A stretch of DNA of 64,000 nucleotides, taken from the NCBI GenBank assembly GCA_914767715.1, contig OU612069.1, positions 29,387,387-29,451,386 of the forward strand. The letters are read 5' to 3'. Under the pieces are notes generated by a model. It saw only the letters and a list, made by a program, of their open reading frames with translations, did not search any database and had not been told where the DNA came from. The stretch comes from Membranipora membranacea. Taxonomy: Eukaryota > Bryozoa > Gymnolaemata > Cheilostomatida > Membraniporidae. Shown in pieces: positions 45,471 to 58,000 of this stretch (its first letter is position 1; each line of letters begins with the position of its first letter). A program made the position numbers and the translations under genes.

Positions 45471-46018
45471 GCCAGTCTCCTCTGCCTATATTACTATTGA
45501 CTCTGCAATAGTACAGCATAGAGAGCAGGTTTGTATTCTCACAACAAAAATCTGACTTTTTGGCTTGGAAACTGTAGTGATTTTAATTCAAGGCTCAGTT
45601 TAGTTGTCATACATATTTGTTTATGAGGCTTTGATTTGCTGATGATTGTAAAGTAACTGATATCTTAATTTCGTTTTCTTACTATTTCTAGAAGCCTTAG
45701 AGCAGTGATTGTGATGATATTCCTGATCAGTATTAATGTAGATACCGCCCGATCGGATCAATGTTCGAGTAAGTATCGTGACTGAAAGTAGCAAGGTGGT
45801 GCTGTGTTTGGATTGTGTTTTAATATAGCTATTGTTTATTCCTTGTGTATAGGATCTTTCTGATTTCCCTGTTAAATCCCTTTGTAATGCTGTCTACGGA
45901 AGAATATTTAGGTCTTCACACTAATGAGAATCATATAAAACAATTAATACTATAGTACATGCACTGCTACATGGTATTGTTATCACCGAACTTACAAACT
46001 TGTTACAAACTTGTTACT

Positions 46019-46235
46019 AACTTGCCAGTGAAGTGTAGTGGTTAGGATTCGAGCTTCTCAGTCTGAGAGTTACAAGTTTGGATCACAGACACTACCCATG
46101 ATGTTAATGGAAATGAGCTCTTACATAACCTAGCTTTTCCAACATTCACTTCTAAAAGGGTGGTTAAATAGGTGTTGCTTCGTTTGGATCTTGTGAAAGC
46201 ATTTGCTCATTAGCCCAGCAAATAGCAAATAAAGT
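46019..46235 (+). repeat. tRNA-derived SINE-like sequence in intron
   Basis: Box-A-like GTGTAGTGGTTAGGATTC and box-B-like AAGTTTGGATCAC with tRNA spacing, an unrelated body, and an AAATAAAG end. Lies in the intron of the Cys-rich gene. Confidence 0.5.
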
Positions 46236-46521
46236 TCATATTTCTATGAACCGGACCACAGACCAGCGAGAAATAAGCCAATCACGACCCGAGTTATTTA
46301 CTTAGTGATACAGGCTCCACCCCTTTTTCTCGCTAGGCTGGCTACATCTGGCTCGCAGGCTCATTGCTAGCTGTGAATCTCTTACCGTGATAGTATGACC
46401 CTATTGGCTATTCATAGCGGCTTTATTAATAATCATGTTGCCATGAGCAATAAAGCCAGTAAGCTTTAATCATATCCAGATTCAGCTTCCTACTGTTGTC
46501 TATTTCAGGTGTCAGTGTGTC

Positions 46522-46581
46522 GAGCTGCGGAGAGCTGCGGAGAGCTGCGGAGAGCTGCGGAGAGCTGCGGAGAGCTGCGGA
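46522..46581 (+). repeat. 10-bp exonic tandem repeat, six copies
   Basis: Perfect copies of GAGCTGCGGA. Frame is restored only with 1, 4 or 7 copies, by arithmetic. Confidence 0.95.
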
Positions 46582-46767
46582 GAGGGTAAAGAGCTGGTGT
46601 ATAGCACATCACCTCAACTCGGCTGCATGATGACCTCTGTGCCTAACTGTGTGTGCTGCTGTAATCATCCCTACAGCTTCAGAAAGTTCAGAGGTTCACC
46701 TCCATCCTCGTTAACATGTGTTCCCCATGGTGGTGGAAACTTGGCATACTGCTGCAAGAATCGGTGA

Positions 46768-47215
46768 CAATGATAACATTTATATATCGTCACAATATCT
46801 ACTAAAATGCACCATTCCAACATATAATAGCATGACAAATTGCCACATTAAGCAGCCGTAGTTCAGTCTCTAAGGTAAACATCTTTCCAACATAGTTTAG
46901 ATACGGTTGTGCCGGCCGGGTTCAAATGTACCATGAGAGACAACTTTTTGAATATCTATCTGCCCCCACAGCAAGAAACAAACATGTTCTACAGTAGCAA
47001 AATTGAAGCGAAAAGAAATAAATGAGTTAATTTTGACAAGTAAATGTAAAGAACATATGTAAATATCTTTGGTGATAATCCCCAGATGGTATTTAGATAA
47101 CCTACCGAATATTGTATCATTACGCTTAGATAATACTTTTGGCTCTCAAAATACAAGGAATGACACTCACTACCTGAGTTGATAATGTACTACTGCATAA
47201 TAGGTTAATTGTCCA
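46768..47215. other. downstream flank; tRNA-like motif
   Basis: 46854-46930 has a box-A-like GCCGTAGTTCAGTCTC and box-B-like GGGTTCAAATG, probably a decayed SINE head. Nothing else recognised. Confidence 0.3.
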
Positions 47216-47720
47216 GCTCATCAATCAATGAAGGGAGTTCCTTTGAGCTTGTCCATCCCTGAGAAGAGGGAGGCTGGGTTACCTCCCTGCTGGAAACTCC
47301 TGCCTGGCCAGACCTATAGTAAAATACTGCTCATCATTGTACCTTGATGGTTTAGAAAATTCAGAAACATTGGAAAAAGTACAAAATAAAGCAATCAGAA
47401 TCATAACGTCAGCCCCCAAACAATTTTCTGTCACATCTGGTCGCTTACTCCTAAATTTACATACTCTCCACAGTAGAAGGAATCTTTCTCACAAGTTTCT
47501 CAAATCGAGGGTCCATTATAGCCGTGCTTCCAAGCACATACTTCATCTCGTGAGCAAATCAAACAGGTGTGAGGAACGGAAATAGAAATTATGATAAAGG
47601 TGGTAAGGGAAGTTACTCTGAATAACTTCAAGTTCCAACACGTAATTTAGTGAATTTAGTTATCTTTGTGTATTCAATTTGGAGTTGTTTGCTCCTTCTA
47701 TAAAATCTATGAATGAATAT
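47216..47720 (+). pseudogene. C-terminal LINE reverse transcriptase fragment
   Basis: Plus-strand frame from 47337 encodes LEKVQNKAIRIITSAP and a Leu/Arg-rich end, as in the post-RT region of jockey/CR1 LINEs (LEKIQ.RAIRII). 5' truncated. Confidence 0.6.
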
Positions 47721-48337
47721 CTCGATGACGTAATTCAGGTTCTGTGTGTGTGTGTGTGTGTGTAAATTTGGTAGCACTCAATTAACCACATGTGTCAATT
47801 AACCTTGGCAAAATTTCAAGAGACGAACAGCTGGCTTCCCTTTCCAGGTTTAGAGAAACCCTTAGAATTGTTTATAAGTCTGACCACTCTTGAACTAAGG
47901 AGAAGTTGGCTCCTTAGTCATTCAAAGGGCAGCTCCTGCCAATAAACCGCAGGTATCCCTAAATTGGGCTAGCAGAAAGCTTGTTATAAGCTTGAGACAA
48001 TACTCATGCACCACAAAGCGATTGATAACTGTATGTGGTTTATGAACTCGTGGCTATAATAAATAGTAGCCTGTGGTTCGTAGTTTGATATATATATTGC
48101 GTAGTTATCTATAAATAATCTCACTTGTTTGTGGAGATTTAAATTCCAACAAGGTTGTTGGACTTTGTTTAGTGCCTGGAAGTCCAATTAGGTGACACCG
48201 GCAGTTGTATTAGAATCACAGGCCTTGTAACCAATTTATAGGTTACAGACTTCAATTCACTTCTCTGTCTGGAATGAGAATAGCTCTAGGTCGCTTCAAA
48301 TTTAGCTTTAATTTTAGCTCGATGCTTTAATTGACCT

Positions 48338-48575
48338 ATCACAATTCTATTTCAAAGTATCTTTGACTACTCAAAGATAATAAAATTATTGATGCTTATA
48401 GAGTGATAATTTTACAAGGTCAAAGACTGCGCTAAAGACTCTTGATGATATATTCGACTTTCACAATTCTAGTTCAAAGTATCTTTGACTACTCAAAGAT
48501 AATAAAATTCTTGACGCTTTATAAAAACGATAATTTTGCAAGGTCAAAGACTGGGTTAATGACTCTTGAATCCTG
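48338..48575. repeat. direct tandem duplication of about 119 bp
   Basis: CAAAGTATCTTTGACTACTC and the next 90 bases recur immediately downstream with about 10 percent difference. Confidence 0.85.
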
Positions 48576-49354
48576 ATACTCGGTGGTTGTTTACAACTCA
48601 GTAATTTAATCAAGCGGATGCTTAGTTGAGGTCAATACAACTATTTATTTTGTTCTAAATTTAAATGTGAATACAAAAATGTCAATTTAAAAATGTAGAA
48701 GTATAAAATTATTAATAAAAAAAAATAATAATAATCCTTTTCAAAATAAAGTATAATTACCAATGTATCCTTGTCGTCCTCTTGCTTATAATAAATCCAG
48801 TCTCCAAAGTGTGAATAATCCAGAGTAAAAATAATTCATCGTAAAATTAATTCTCAAAATATTTATCTGAATTAAAATCAGATTTATATAAAAATATGAA
48901 ATGCTCTACTACATGTTTTATACTGCTATAATATGGTTTTGTATCCGGTGAGCACTTTTTTTTTTTTTTCTTGAATTTTCCTCCTTTTATACTCTCCGGT
49001 GGTGCTCGCTGAAATCTTGCATCATTCCCAAGACTGTTGTTTTTCATCTCTGTGCTGTTTCATCGCGGGTGCGGTGCTGTTTTCCCTGTAAAAAGATGTT
49101 TTGCTCTCAGTCTTTCTTACATAATTGATTGCATGATTGCACCTTATGTGGAAATTGTACATAAGATAATCTCATTGGCTTAAGCCCTATGACATATAGT
49201 CTATTTTAAGCCAAAGCATCATTTGCTTAAAATAGTTATGATACGAAGTCTATTTTAAGCCAAACATTCTCATTGGCTGTCTTCACTTTGAGACAGTGGA
49301 ATTTCCAGTGTCCTATAATAATACGTGATCCAGTAAAGTCAGGAGTTATCCTGC

Positions 49355-49370
49355 ATTATAAAAGGGGAAG
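49355..49370 (+). promoter_or_regulatory. orphan TATA-type promoter-like site
   Basis: CATTATAAAAGGGG at about 49354-49367 with ATTGG at 49262 upstream. No downstream gene supported before SART3, so it may belong to a transposon. Confidence 0.25.
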
Positions 49371-49879
49371 ACAACTTGAGAAACAGCAGTTAATGGAACT
49401 GATATCTAGCTTGTACTGCTGCTGTCATGATAGCTAATAGTGAATGAATATGTGATGCAACATTCAGGGTCAATTATAAAGAGCAATTATTTGCCATTAA
49501 CCATGGATGTCATTTGTAAAGGCTGTTCTATATTCTAGCTGAGCTAATGGCATCTGCGGTAACCAAGTGTGGCTGTCATTGGTTATCATGATTATATAGT
49601 TTGATGTCAAAACAAAAAGAAAAAAAGGAAGGGTGTGAGGTTAACGTTTATTAATGTGATAATGATATATATATAGAGAAAATCAAAGAAAGCGTAATGT
49701 TTATATTAATTAAAGCTGTTTTGCTTTTTTCTGTGCTGACACAGGCATACACGATCACTTCGCAGCAACTGTGCAATAATTAAACCCTCATTTAGATCAA
49801 ACCTAGGCAAATCAGCCTTTTTAAATATATTTCTTACATTTGTAACTAAATCAACCAAGCCTCATGAATCATTATCATT

Positions 49880-50262
49880 GAATCTTACCTAATGTCGTTA
49901 ACTTGTGTTTTTGTTTGCCACTCTCTGTTTCTTCTTTTCTTTTTCTATCTTATTCATGCAATTTATGATACCATGCTTTCATCATCCTACTCACTATATA
50001 GTATGTAACACCCTACCACTTATATCTTTTCATCAAGTCAATTTTTGTATCTATGTTAATGTGGGTGAGGTCAACAAGTTATTTTTAATTTGCTTTAATT
50101 ATAAACTTTAAGAAAACCTCAATAAATAAATAAATAAACTGTTCTCACGAAAGAAGCACCAACAGGATAACACCCACACACTACGCACCACTTCTATTCC
50201 CAAGTCAGTAGACATCAAGTATCTCGGTGTGACCCTGTATGATCAACTTCCAGGCAGCATGT
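49880..50262 (+). pseudogene. LINE 3' end followed by a second RT fragment
   Basis: 49880-50145 looks like a LINE 3' end, closing with (AAAT)n (TCAATAAATAAATAAATAAA). Directly after, 50150-50260 reads SIPKSVDIKYLGVTLYDQL, the post-palm LGV motif of a LINE RT. Two truncated copies, one adjoining the other. Confidence 0.55.
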
Positions 50263-51855
50263 GAAAAAAAGGATTAACGGATTTATGGGAAACCAATGTG
50301 TGTATAATTTTGGAGTTGCATTCCCATGTGTCACTTAATAGTCACGCCCTCTTGACCAATAACATCACATATGATTGGCTTGTCAAAACTAGCTATGCCA
50401 TTTCACAATATTGTCATTGGTTCCGGTTCGAATTTTCATGCCAGAAGAAAACGAAATTTTCAACACTACTGTAGTAAAGAAAGTAATGTAAGTAGTTATT
50501 TAGTTTATTTGTTTCACACACAGAGTGATTGGAGAATTACTAATGATACTACAACATCCCCTCAATTTATTTAAATATGTCTATCCAGTATTATTATTCA
50601 AATAAACAGTCGCTCAACACACCATCCGCCATGTGTGTAGACTGGACTGGCTGGCTTGAGAGTAGAGTAGTAGTAGGAGCAAGGAGTTCTCGTTGGTTGG
50701 TAGACGTAGCCCTGCAGCTGGTTTCATTAGGGATGTGGCTAAATGTCTGCTAAATTTTATTCAGCTGAACTTAAGCCAGATTATAGCAGCCACATAACCA
50801 TGTTTCAATCAGGCCCTGCTATAACTCAGCCAAGTAGTCGATATTCATTGTGGAGAACTGACTCCTAGCCATCCCTTTGCTTTGCAAGATGGGCCGCTCC
50901 CTCCTTCCCTTGGAAGAATATGACCACTTTATATGACAATGTTCGCCCGGTAAAGGTTTTTAGGGGTTGATACTGGATAGCCTATTCAAAAATCAAGGCA
51001 TGTAACTGTGATACGTCCAAATGCGATGCTAAACATTGGTGGTTCAACTTAGCCCAGTGCTAAGGTTTACACCTGTCAGATATAAGGTTGAGTTGTAAAA
51101 ATAATTATCATAGCTATAGGTTGAAGCCAAGTAGGTCTGTCTATAAGCCCGTGTCAGAGTTGTCTCTCGTTCTAGCTCAGTCGCATATCCTGTCCGAGTC
51201 CCCTGGCCAGTCATGTCTTATTATCCTAGCTAGCCGAGGTAATTACTTGAAAGCTATGCATAGCTTTCAGTAATTATGCAGAGTGACTCAAGCACTGTCA
51301 ATGTAGAAAGCCATGGTTTGTGTAATAACATCTTAATTACTACACATTGTGTGTAAACTATCTCAGTAACTCCTACGGGACCTAAATCGAATGACTGATT
51401 GAGCTCCCTGTAGCTACTGACTGATGTGTGTTGTTCGGTTGACTGGATTTCTGTACCATCCATCCATTTCATCATAGATTGAAGATATTTAAAAAAAAAA
51501 AGGTGTTAGCTGTTGAAATACGTGTTCAATTTTTCACCATTCCATCATCATCATTCCTCCATTTCTTGTCTTCAGGCTAATAAAGACATTCTTACCTAGC
51601 GGCCCTTTATTCATCTTAACTTACAGCCTCTCAAATTGTAGTCCCTACAGGGCAACATGTGATGCTGTGAATTGGCTTGTTATGAGTGTGATTTGGGTTG
51701 TACAAATTAGACAACGGCTGATTTTCTAATTTTCATATAATGAGTACTCAGAAATAGAATAGAGTGTTTGCGTAAATCCTATTTTCGCTTGACCTTTACC
51801 AATTTTGTGACTATGGCTTTGTTGCACAAGTATACAATATATATTATAATTACAG
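50263..51855. other. upstream region of SART3
   Basis: No gene found. The TTACAG at 51850-51855 looks like a 3' splice site, suggesting a non-coding first exon somewhere here. Confidence 0.4.
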
Positions 51856-51872
51856 AGGAGTGTGGGTGTATA

Positions 51873-52061
51873 ATGGAAGTAGACACACAGACAGAGGTGG
51901 TTGCGTCAGCTGATGACAGAGCAGTGGGGGAGGAGATGGAGGCTGATGATATGAGAGTACAAGGAGAGACTGGAGAGGGATGTGAGACAGAGTCTGACTC
52001 TGACTCCAGTGAAGATGAGGAAACTGGACTCACTAAAAGAGCTGCAGAGTTAGAACAACAG
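51873..52061 (+). CDS. SART3: SART3 exon 1
   Basis: 63 residues, acidic; ends AAELEQQ before donor GTCTGT. A TCTGTGTG-type microsatellite (52064-52215) starts right at the donor. Confidence 0.8.
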
Positions 52062-55000
52062 GTCTGTGTATCTGTATGTGTGTGTATCTGTCTGTCTGTG
52101 TGTCTCTGTGCGTGTGTGTCTGTCTGTGTGTGTCTGTCTGCATGTGTGACTATGTCTGTCTGTGTGTGTGTCTGTCTAAATGTCCGTTCGTCTGTATGTT
52201 TGTCTGTATGTACGTCTGTTTGTGAACTCAGTATTCAGCTTGTGACTTATGGTTGTAAAGTTTGATCACACAAATCAGTCCTTATAGTTATATTGACAGT
52301 TGACATTGAAAGTATTGTATTTATATTCTCATCTCATACCCCTCCCCTACAGATCACAGATAACCCGTATATGTATGACTCACACAAGGCTCTGATAGAC
52401 GTGTATAAATCACTCGGTGAACTCGACTCTCTCAGGGAGACCAGGAGAAGATTCAGTCAGCTCTTCCCTCTCACTGAAGGTAAACAAATAATGTGACCTT
52501 CATCGCTAATCAGAGCTAATGAGAGTATAATTACAGAATGAGACATCACATCTATTTGGCGCAATCCTGGACAAGGTAGAGGTGGTCTAGCTAGGGTTGT
52601 GTAGGGAGAGCTAACCTCAATCATCAGTGTGGGACGTGGGTGGTTATAAATAGTTATACCTGCAGCTCACGAATTGATAAGCTTGATTTCTTCCTTACCA
52701 CTCTAATCTGGTGATATATCTCAGCCTAACCTGGTGATACATCTCAGTCTAATCTGGTGATATATCTCAGTCTAATCTGGTGATATATCTCAGTCTAATC
52801 TGGTGATATATCTCAGTCTAACCTGGTGATACATCTCAGTCTATTGTGGTGATACATCTCAGTCTAACCTGGTGATATATCTCAGTCTAATCTGGTGATA
52901 TATCTCAGTCTAATCTGGTGATTTATCTCAATCTAATCTGGTGATATATCTCAGTCTAATCTGGTGATACATCTCAGTCTAATCTGGTGATATATCTCAG
53001 TCTAACCTGGTGATATATCTCAGTCTAATCTGGTGATATATCTCAGTCTAACCTGGTGATACATCTCAGTCTAATCTGGTGATACATCTCAGTCTAATCT
53101 GGTGATACATCTCAGTCTAATCTGGTGATACATCTCAGTCTAATCTGGTGATATATCTCAGTCTAATCAGGTGATATATCTCAGTCCAACCTGGTGATAT
53201 TTCTCAGTCTAATCTGGTGATACATCTCAGTCTAATCTGGTGATATACCTCAGTCTAACCTGGTGATATATCTCAGTCTAATCTGGTGATATATCTCAGT
53301 CTAACCTGGTGATATATCTCAGTCTAATCAGGTGATATATCTCAGTCCAACCTGGTGATATATCTCAGTCTAATCTGGTGATATATCTCAGTCTAATCTG
53401 GTGATACATCTCAGTCTAATCTGGTGATATATCTCAGTCTAATCTGGTGATATATCTTAGTCTAATCTGGTGATACATCTCAGTCTAATCTGGTGATACA
53501 TCTCAGTCTAATCTGGTGATACATCTCAGTCTAATCTGGTGATATATCTCAGTCTAATCTGGTGATATATCTCAGTCTAATCTGGTGATATATCTCAGTC
53601 GAATCTGGTGATACATCTCAGTCTAACCTGGTGATATATCTCAGTCTAACCTGGTGATATATCTCAGTCTAACCTGGTGATACATCTCAGTCTAATCTGG
53701 TGATATATCTCAGTCTAATCAGGTGATATATCTCAGTCCAACCTGGTGATATATCTCAGTCTAATCTGGTGATACATCTCAGTCTAATCTGGTGATATAC
53801 CTCAGTCTAATCTGGTGATACATCTCAGTCTAATCTGGTGATACATCTCAGTCTAATCTGGTGATACATCTCAGTCTAATGTGGTGATACATCTCAGTCT
53901 AATCTGGTGATACATCTCAGTCTAATCTGGTGGTATACATCAGTCTAATCTGGTGATACATCTCAGTCTAATCTGGTGATATATCTCACCTCCTTCTGTG
54001 ATAAGACTATACTAATCAATAGGCTATGCTGTTTCTCAAGTTAATCCCTGCTGCCCTCATCAGCTCACCAGCTCATAGATTCATAAATCATCTGATGGTA
54101 GGGTGGAGCCATAGGCCTAGTGGACAATAGTATTATGAAAATGGGAACTTTGTATAGGCCACTCTATAATAATACAAACCCTAAAGAAGACTTTATGAGT
54201 CAGCGTCTGAGTATCCGTTCTCTCTTCCTGTATAATCATCACACGGACCCTTCTCTGGGTTCTCTCACACTGATAGACGACTTTAGGTATATTAGCTGTA
54301 AATCTCAGATCACCACACACAGGTTAACATGTTCTATGTCTTGTTATGTAATATGTTTCTTGGTTTGTATTATTATATTGATCTGTAGAGTTATGTCTCA
54401 TGGTATATATTATTATCATTATTATTATTATTATACTCTGTAGATTTATGGCTGAGATGGATAAACGATGAGAGAGAGTTAATAAGCACAGCCGAGGAGA
54501 AGGCGGAGCTTATAGATCTGTTTGAGAAATCTGTACAGGACTATCTGTGTATGTTATCAGCTTTCTACTAATCGCTCTGAGCAATGAGCTTTCTACTAAT
54601 CGCTCTGAGCAATGAGCTCTCTACTAATCGCTCTGAGCAATGAGCTCTCTAGTAATCGCTCTGAGCAATGAGCTTTCTACTAATCGCTCTGAGCAATGAG
54701 CTTTCTACTAATCGCTCTGAGCAATGAGCTCTCTACTAATCGATCTGAGCAATGAGCTCTCTACTAATCGCTCTGAGCAATGAGCTCTCTACTAATCGCT
54801 CTGAGCAATGAGCTCTCTACTAATCGCTCTGAGCAATGAGCCCTACTTCTCCTGGGAGTGGAACATGTAACTTGTCTAGTTCTTTCTTCTTGGATATGCG
54901 ACGATGACATTTGGAGGCTGTTTTGTTTTCACTTGATCTTTTTCTTATGCTAGTACTGATAACTCATGTTGTCGGAGAAAGTAATTGTCTAATTAACTGG

Positions 55001-58000
55001 TTGACAGTGATCTGTAAAACGATACCCCATATGGTGCATCATATTTAGCAGTACAAGGTTAATCCACTCACTCAACATCATCAATTATCAGCTACAATGA
55101 GTAACTTATTAATCATGATATAAGTTAGATAGATGCCGTCACATGTTTCACATCGATCACTGATTGTATCATCTATGGTTGATATTATCTTTTCTTAGCT
55201 ATAAATCTATGGATAGAGTTCTGCACTTTCGCTATCGGACTGGGAGATATCGATAAGTGTAGAGAAATCATGTCTAAGGCTGTGGAGACTGCGGGGCGTC
55301 ATCTCACTGATGGTAAACTACTCTATGATCTCAGGCTAGAATATGAAGAGGCTATTCTCGCCACCATGCAGGTGAGTGTATGTCGATATCACCTGTTTGT
55401 GTCACGCGAGAATGGCAGCATTCAGTTTATCCCACAACTAAAATGTTTATAAAATTTTTCTTTAAACATAGTTTCCAGTAGTTTCAAAACTCTCAACATA
55501 TGTGTAGAGTTGTCCCCTTTTTGTACAGGAGCGGGCAATTCTATGCTTTAGAAGGAGATTTTATTTTCATCTGATATTATTGTTTTATTTTTTTACTTCA
55601 GCCTGCTCCGGGATCCTGTCCATCAGCTGAGCAGCAGAAGAAGATGGACACACAGACAGAACTAGTAGATAATCTGTACAAACAGCTAATCACCACCCCA
55701 CTAGTAGGTAAGAGATTCAAGTTCTGAGGCTAATCATCAACTTAACTTTATAGTGAGGGTGATATGAACGGGGTCATCAATTCACATAATGTATAAACAG
55801 GTCACTTTCACAGAATGTGTGGTGAATGTTTTCCTGTCACATGTTGGCTAGTTTAAACTACAGCTGCCACTCATGCAAATTTGTGCTCATTGAATTCTGC
55901 ATAGCTCCAAGATAATTAATTGAGACTTATTCTCATAATTGTCACCTAATGGGCAAATAATTTGCACAAACTGATCTTTGAAATCAGGGCATGAAATCTA
56001 CGCACAAGCTTATGACGTGTACAATTTGCACTTGTAAGACGTTAACTAGTCACCCGTGCGGTGCGGTAGATAATTACTTTTATACCCTAATTTTTGCAAT
56101 CATTTTGTGCAGATTATTTGGTCATTAGGTGACAATGCTGAGATTGCTGCCTCATTTTATTAGTTTTGAGCTATACAGAATTCTATAAGCACACATTTGG
56201 CTGTGTGGCAGCAGTGGTTTAAGGTCGGCTAAAATCCTTACCAACACTGAACCACATAATTACTTAATGATATATACCCTCCCTTATGTCAGATATGACG
56301 TTTAATTTCTATGTTGTGAAAACTCTTCTGACACTTATCTGACACTTCACTGTCATTTATCTGACACTTCATTGACACTTATCTGTCTGACACTTCACTG
56401 ACACTTATCTGACAGGTATAGACTCAGCTCTATTAGAATACGAGGAATGGTCGGGAGAGAAAGTATCAGAAGAACTGAGAGCTTCTCATCAGAAAGCTTT
56501 ACTTATATTAGAGAGCTGTAATAAGTTTGAGAATGAACTGGTAAGTGTCACAGTAACAGTATCTCAGTGAGTGTCACAGTAACAGTATCTCAGTGAGTGT
56601 CACAGTAACAGTATCTCAGTGAGTGTCACAGTAACAGTATCTCAGTGAGTGTCACAGTAACAGTATCTCAGTAAGTGTCACAGTAACAGTATCTCAGTGA
56701 GTGTCACAGTAACAGTATCTCAGTGATTGTTTCTAACACTGTCACAGTGTCACAACGTCAAATGTTACATAATATACAGATGGGAGTTTGCACTAACCCA
56801 GTCAGCTGATGCTGTGTTTAGCTTGTCTTGAGTATTCTTAATGCTGTGCACCCACCAGGTTTGAAGGATTGAAAGCGTGGTTCAATTGTAAGTGAGAGTG
56901 AGCGTTGCTAGGTTATCATAGATATACCAAGATAGATCCGGAATTATGGTATTGATTCCCTCCTATGTACATGATCTTAGTTCACCTCTGGTATTAATTA
57001 TGAACTTAAAATCATTGATACCTTTTTCCTCACATCTGACTGACTGATTTGTACTTAACAGGCTACAGCTCAAACAGAGGAGACAAAGAATAAAGTATAC
57101 ACTAGTTACATAACGTCGTACGTAACGCATCACTCTCATCAGGTGTCCTGTATTAAATGTCTGTTTGAGAGAGCTATAGTCTCTAACTGTCTCGATCAGA
57201 ATCTGTGGATTAAATACACTCAGTATCTGGTAAGTGGTGTTTGTCTTTAGTAATATTATGCAGTGTAGCTGAACCATTATGAGTGACTGGAAGAGCCGGG
57301 CTGGGAGCCTCATCATTGTGACAAGCAGTTATAATCATTTTATTTGCATACTCAAAACACAACAAAAAGTCATCATCAGAACATTTTGATCAAATTCCAA
57401 CAGACCCTAGAGGAGTATTTTGCATTAGCATGAAGTATTTTAAAGAGACTTTCACCTCAGTTTGCAAAAATGTAGTGTCCCCCCTTACTAGCTAAACTAA
57501 CTTGTATGGACTCCTCTAGCGTATGGAATACCCCTGAACTAACCAATAAGCAAAAAATGTAAGCAGTGATCTTTCAAGGGTTGGCTTACTTTTTGCTTGA
57601 TTTGTTCCCTTTGAAGCTGTGATTCAGCCATCAAACTTCTGTAATACTTTGTTAAGTTTGAAGCTGTGATTCAGCCTTCAAACTTCTGTAATACTTTGTT
57701 AAGTTTGAGACTTCCATTTATTTACCATACAGGAGAGGATGATTGCTCGTGAGTCTCCAGACACGCTTATATCTGTATACACCAGATCTGTGAGAAACTG
57801 TCCGTGGAGTGGTGCATTGTGGGAAGGATACAGTCTCTGTAGAGAGAGGAGAGGAGACCCACTGGATCAGCTCGAAGGTAGAAATATAACTAATGAATAC
57901 CGGTACAGCTCAATCCTTTAAATGAGTACTATGTCTGCTAAGGCCTACTAAAACTTACTCTAAGCCAACCAGTGAGTGGCTTTAAGGTAATATCAAAGAC

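Larger units (their letters stand above)
45714..46767 (+). pseudogene. small cysteine-rich, probably secreted protein; frame broken by exonic repeat
   Basis: Coding exon 2 (exon from 45692, ATG 45714, donor GTAAGT after 45768) begins MIFLISINV, a short hydrophobic stretch that could be a signal peptide. Exon 3 (46509-46767, acceptor ATTTCAG) encodes a short Cys-rich domain, with CVCCC and AYCC clusters, ending in a stop at 46765-46767. At its start are six copies of a 10-base unit; five extra copies add 50 bases, so the signal-peptide frame and the Cys-rich frame do not join. Family not recognised; the size and Cys density fit secreted defence, toxin-like or matrix peptides, but nothing proves a role. 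An upstream TATA box supports a real gene. Confidence 0.55.

Noticed and set aside
51768-51872. Longer SART3 N-terminus from upstream ATGs
   Set aside because: A good 3' splice site at 51850-51855 separates it from exon 1, and the extra residues look like translated intron.
52700-53990. CRISPR-like array
   Set aside because: Units are contiguous with no spacers, in a eukaryotic intron; it is a minisatellite.
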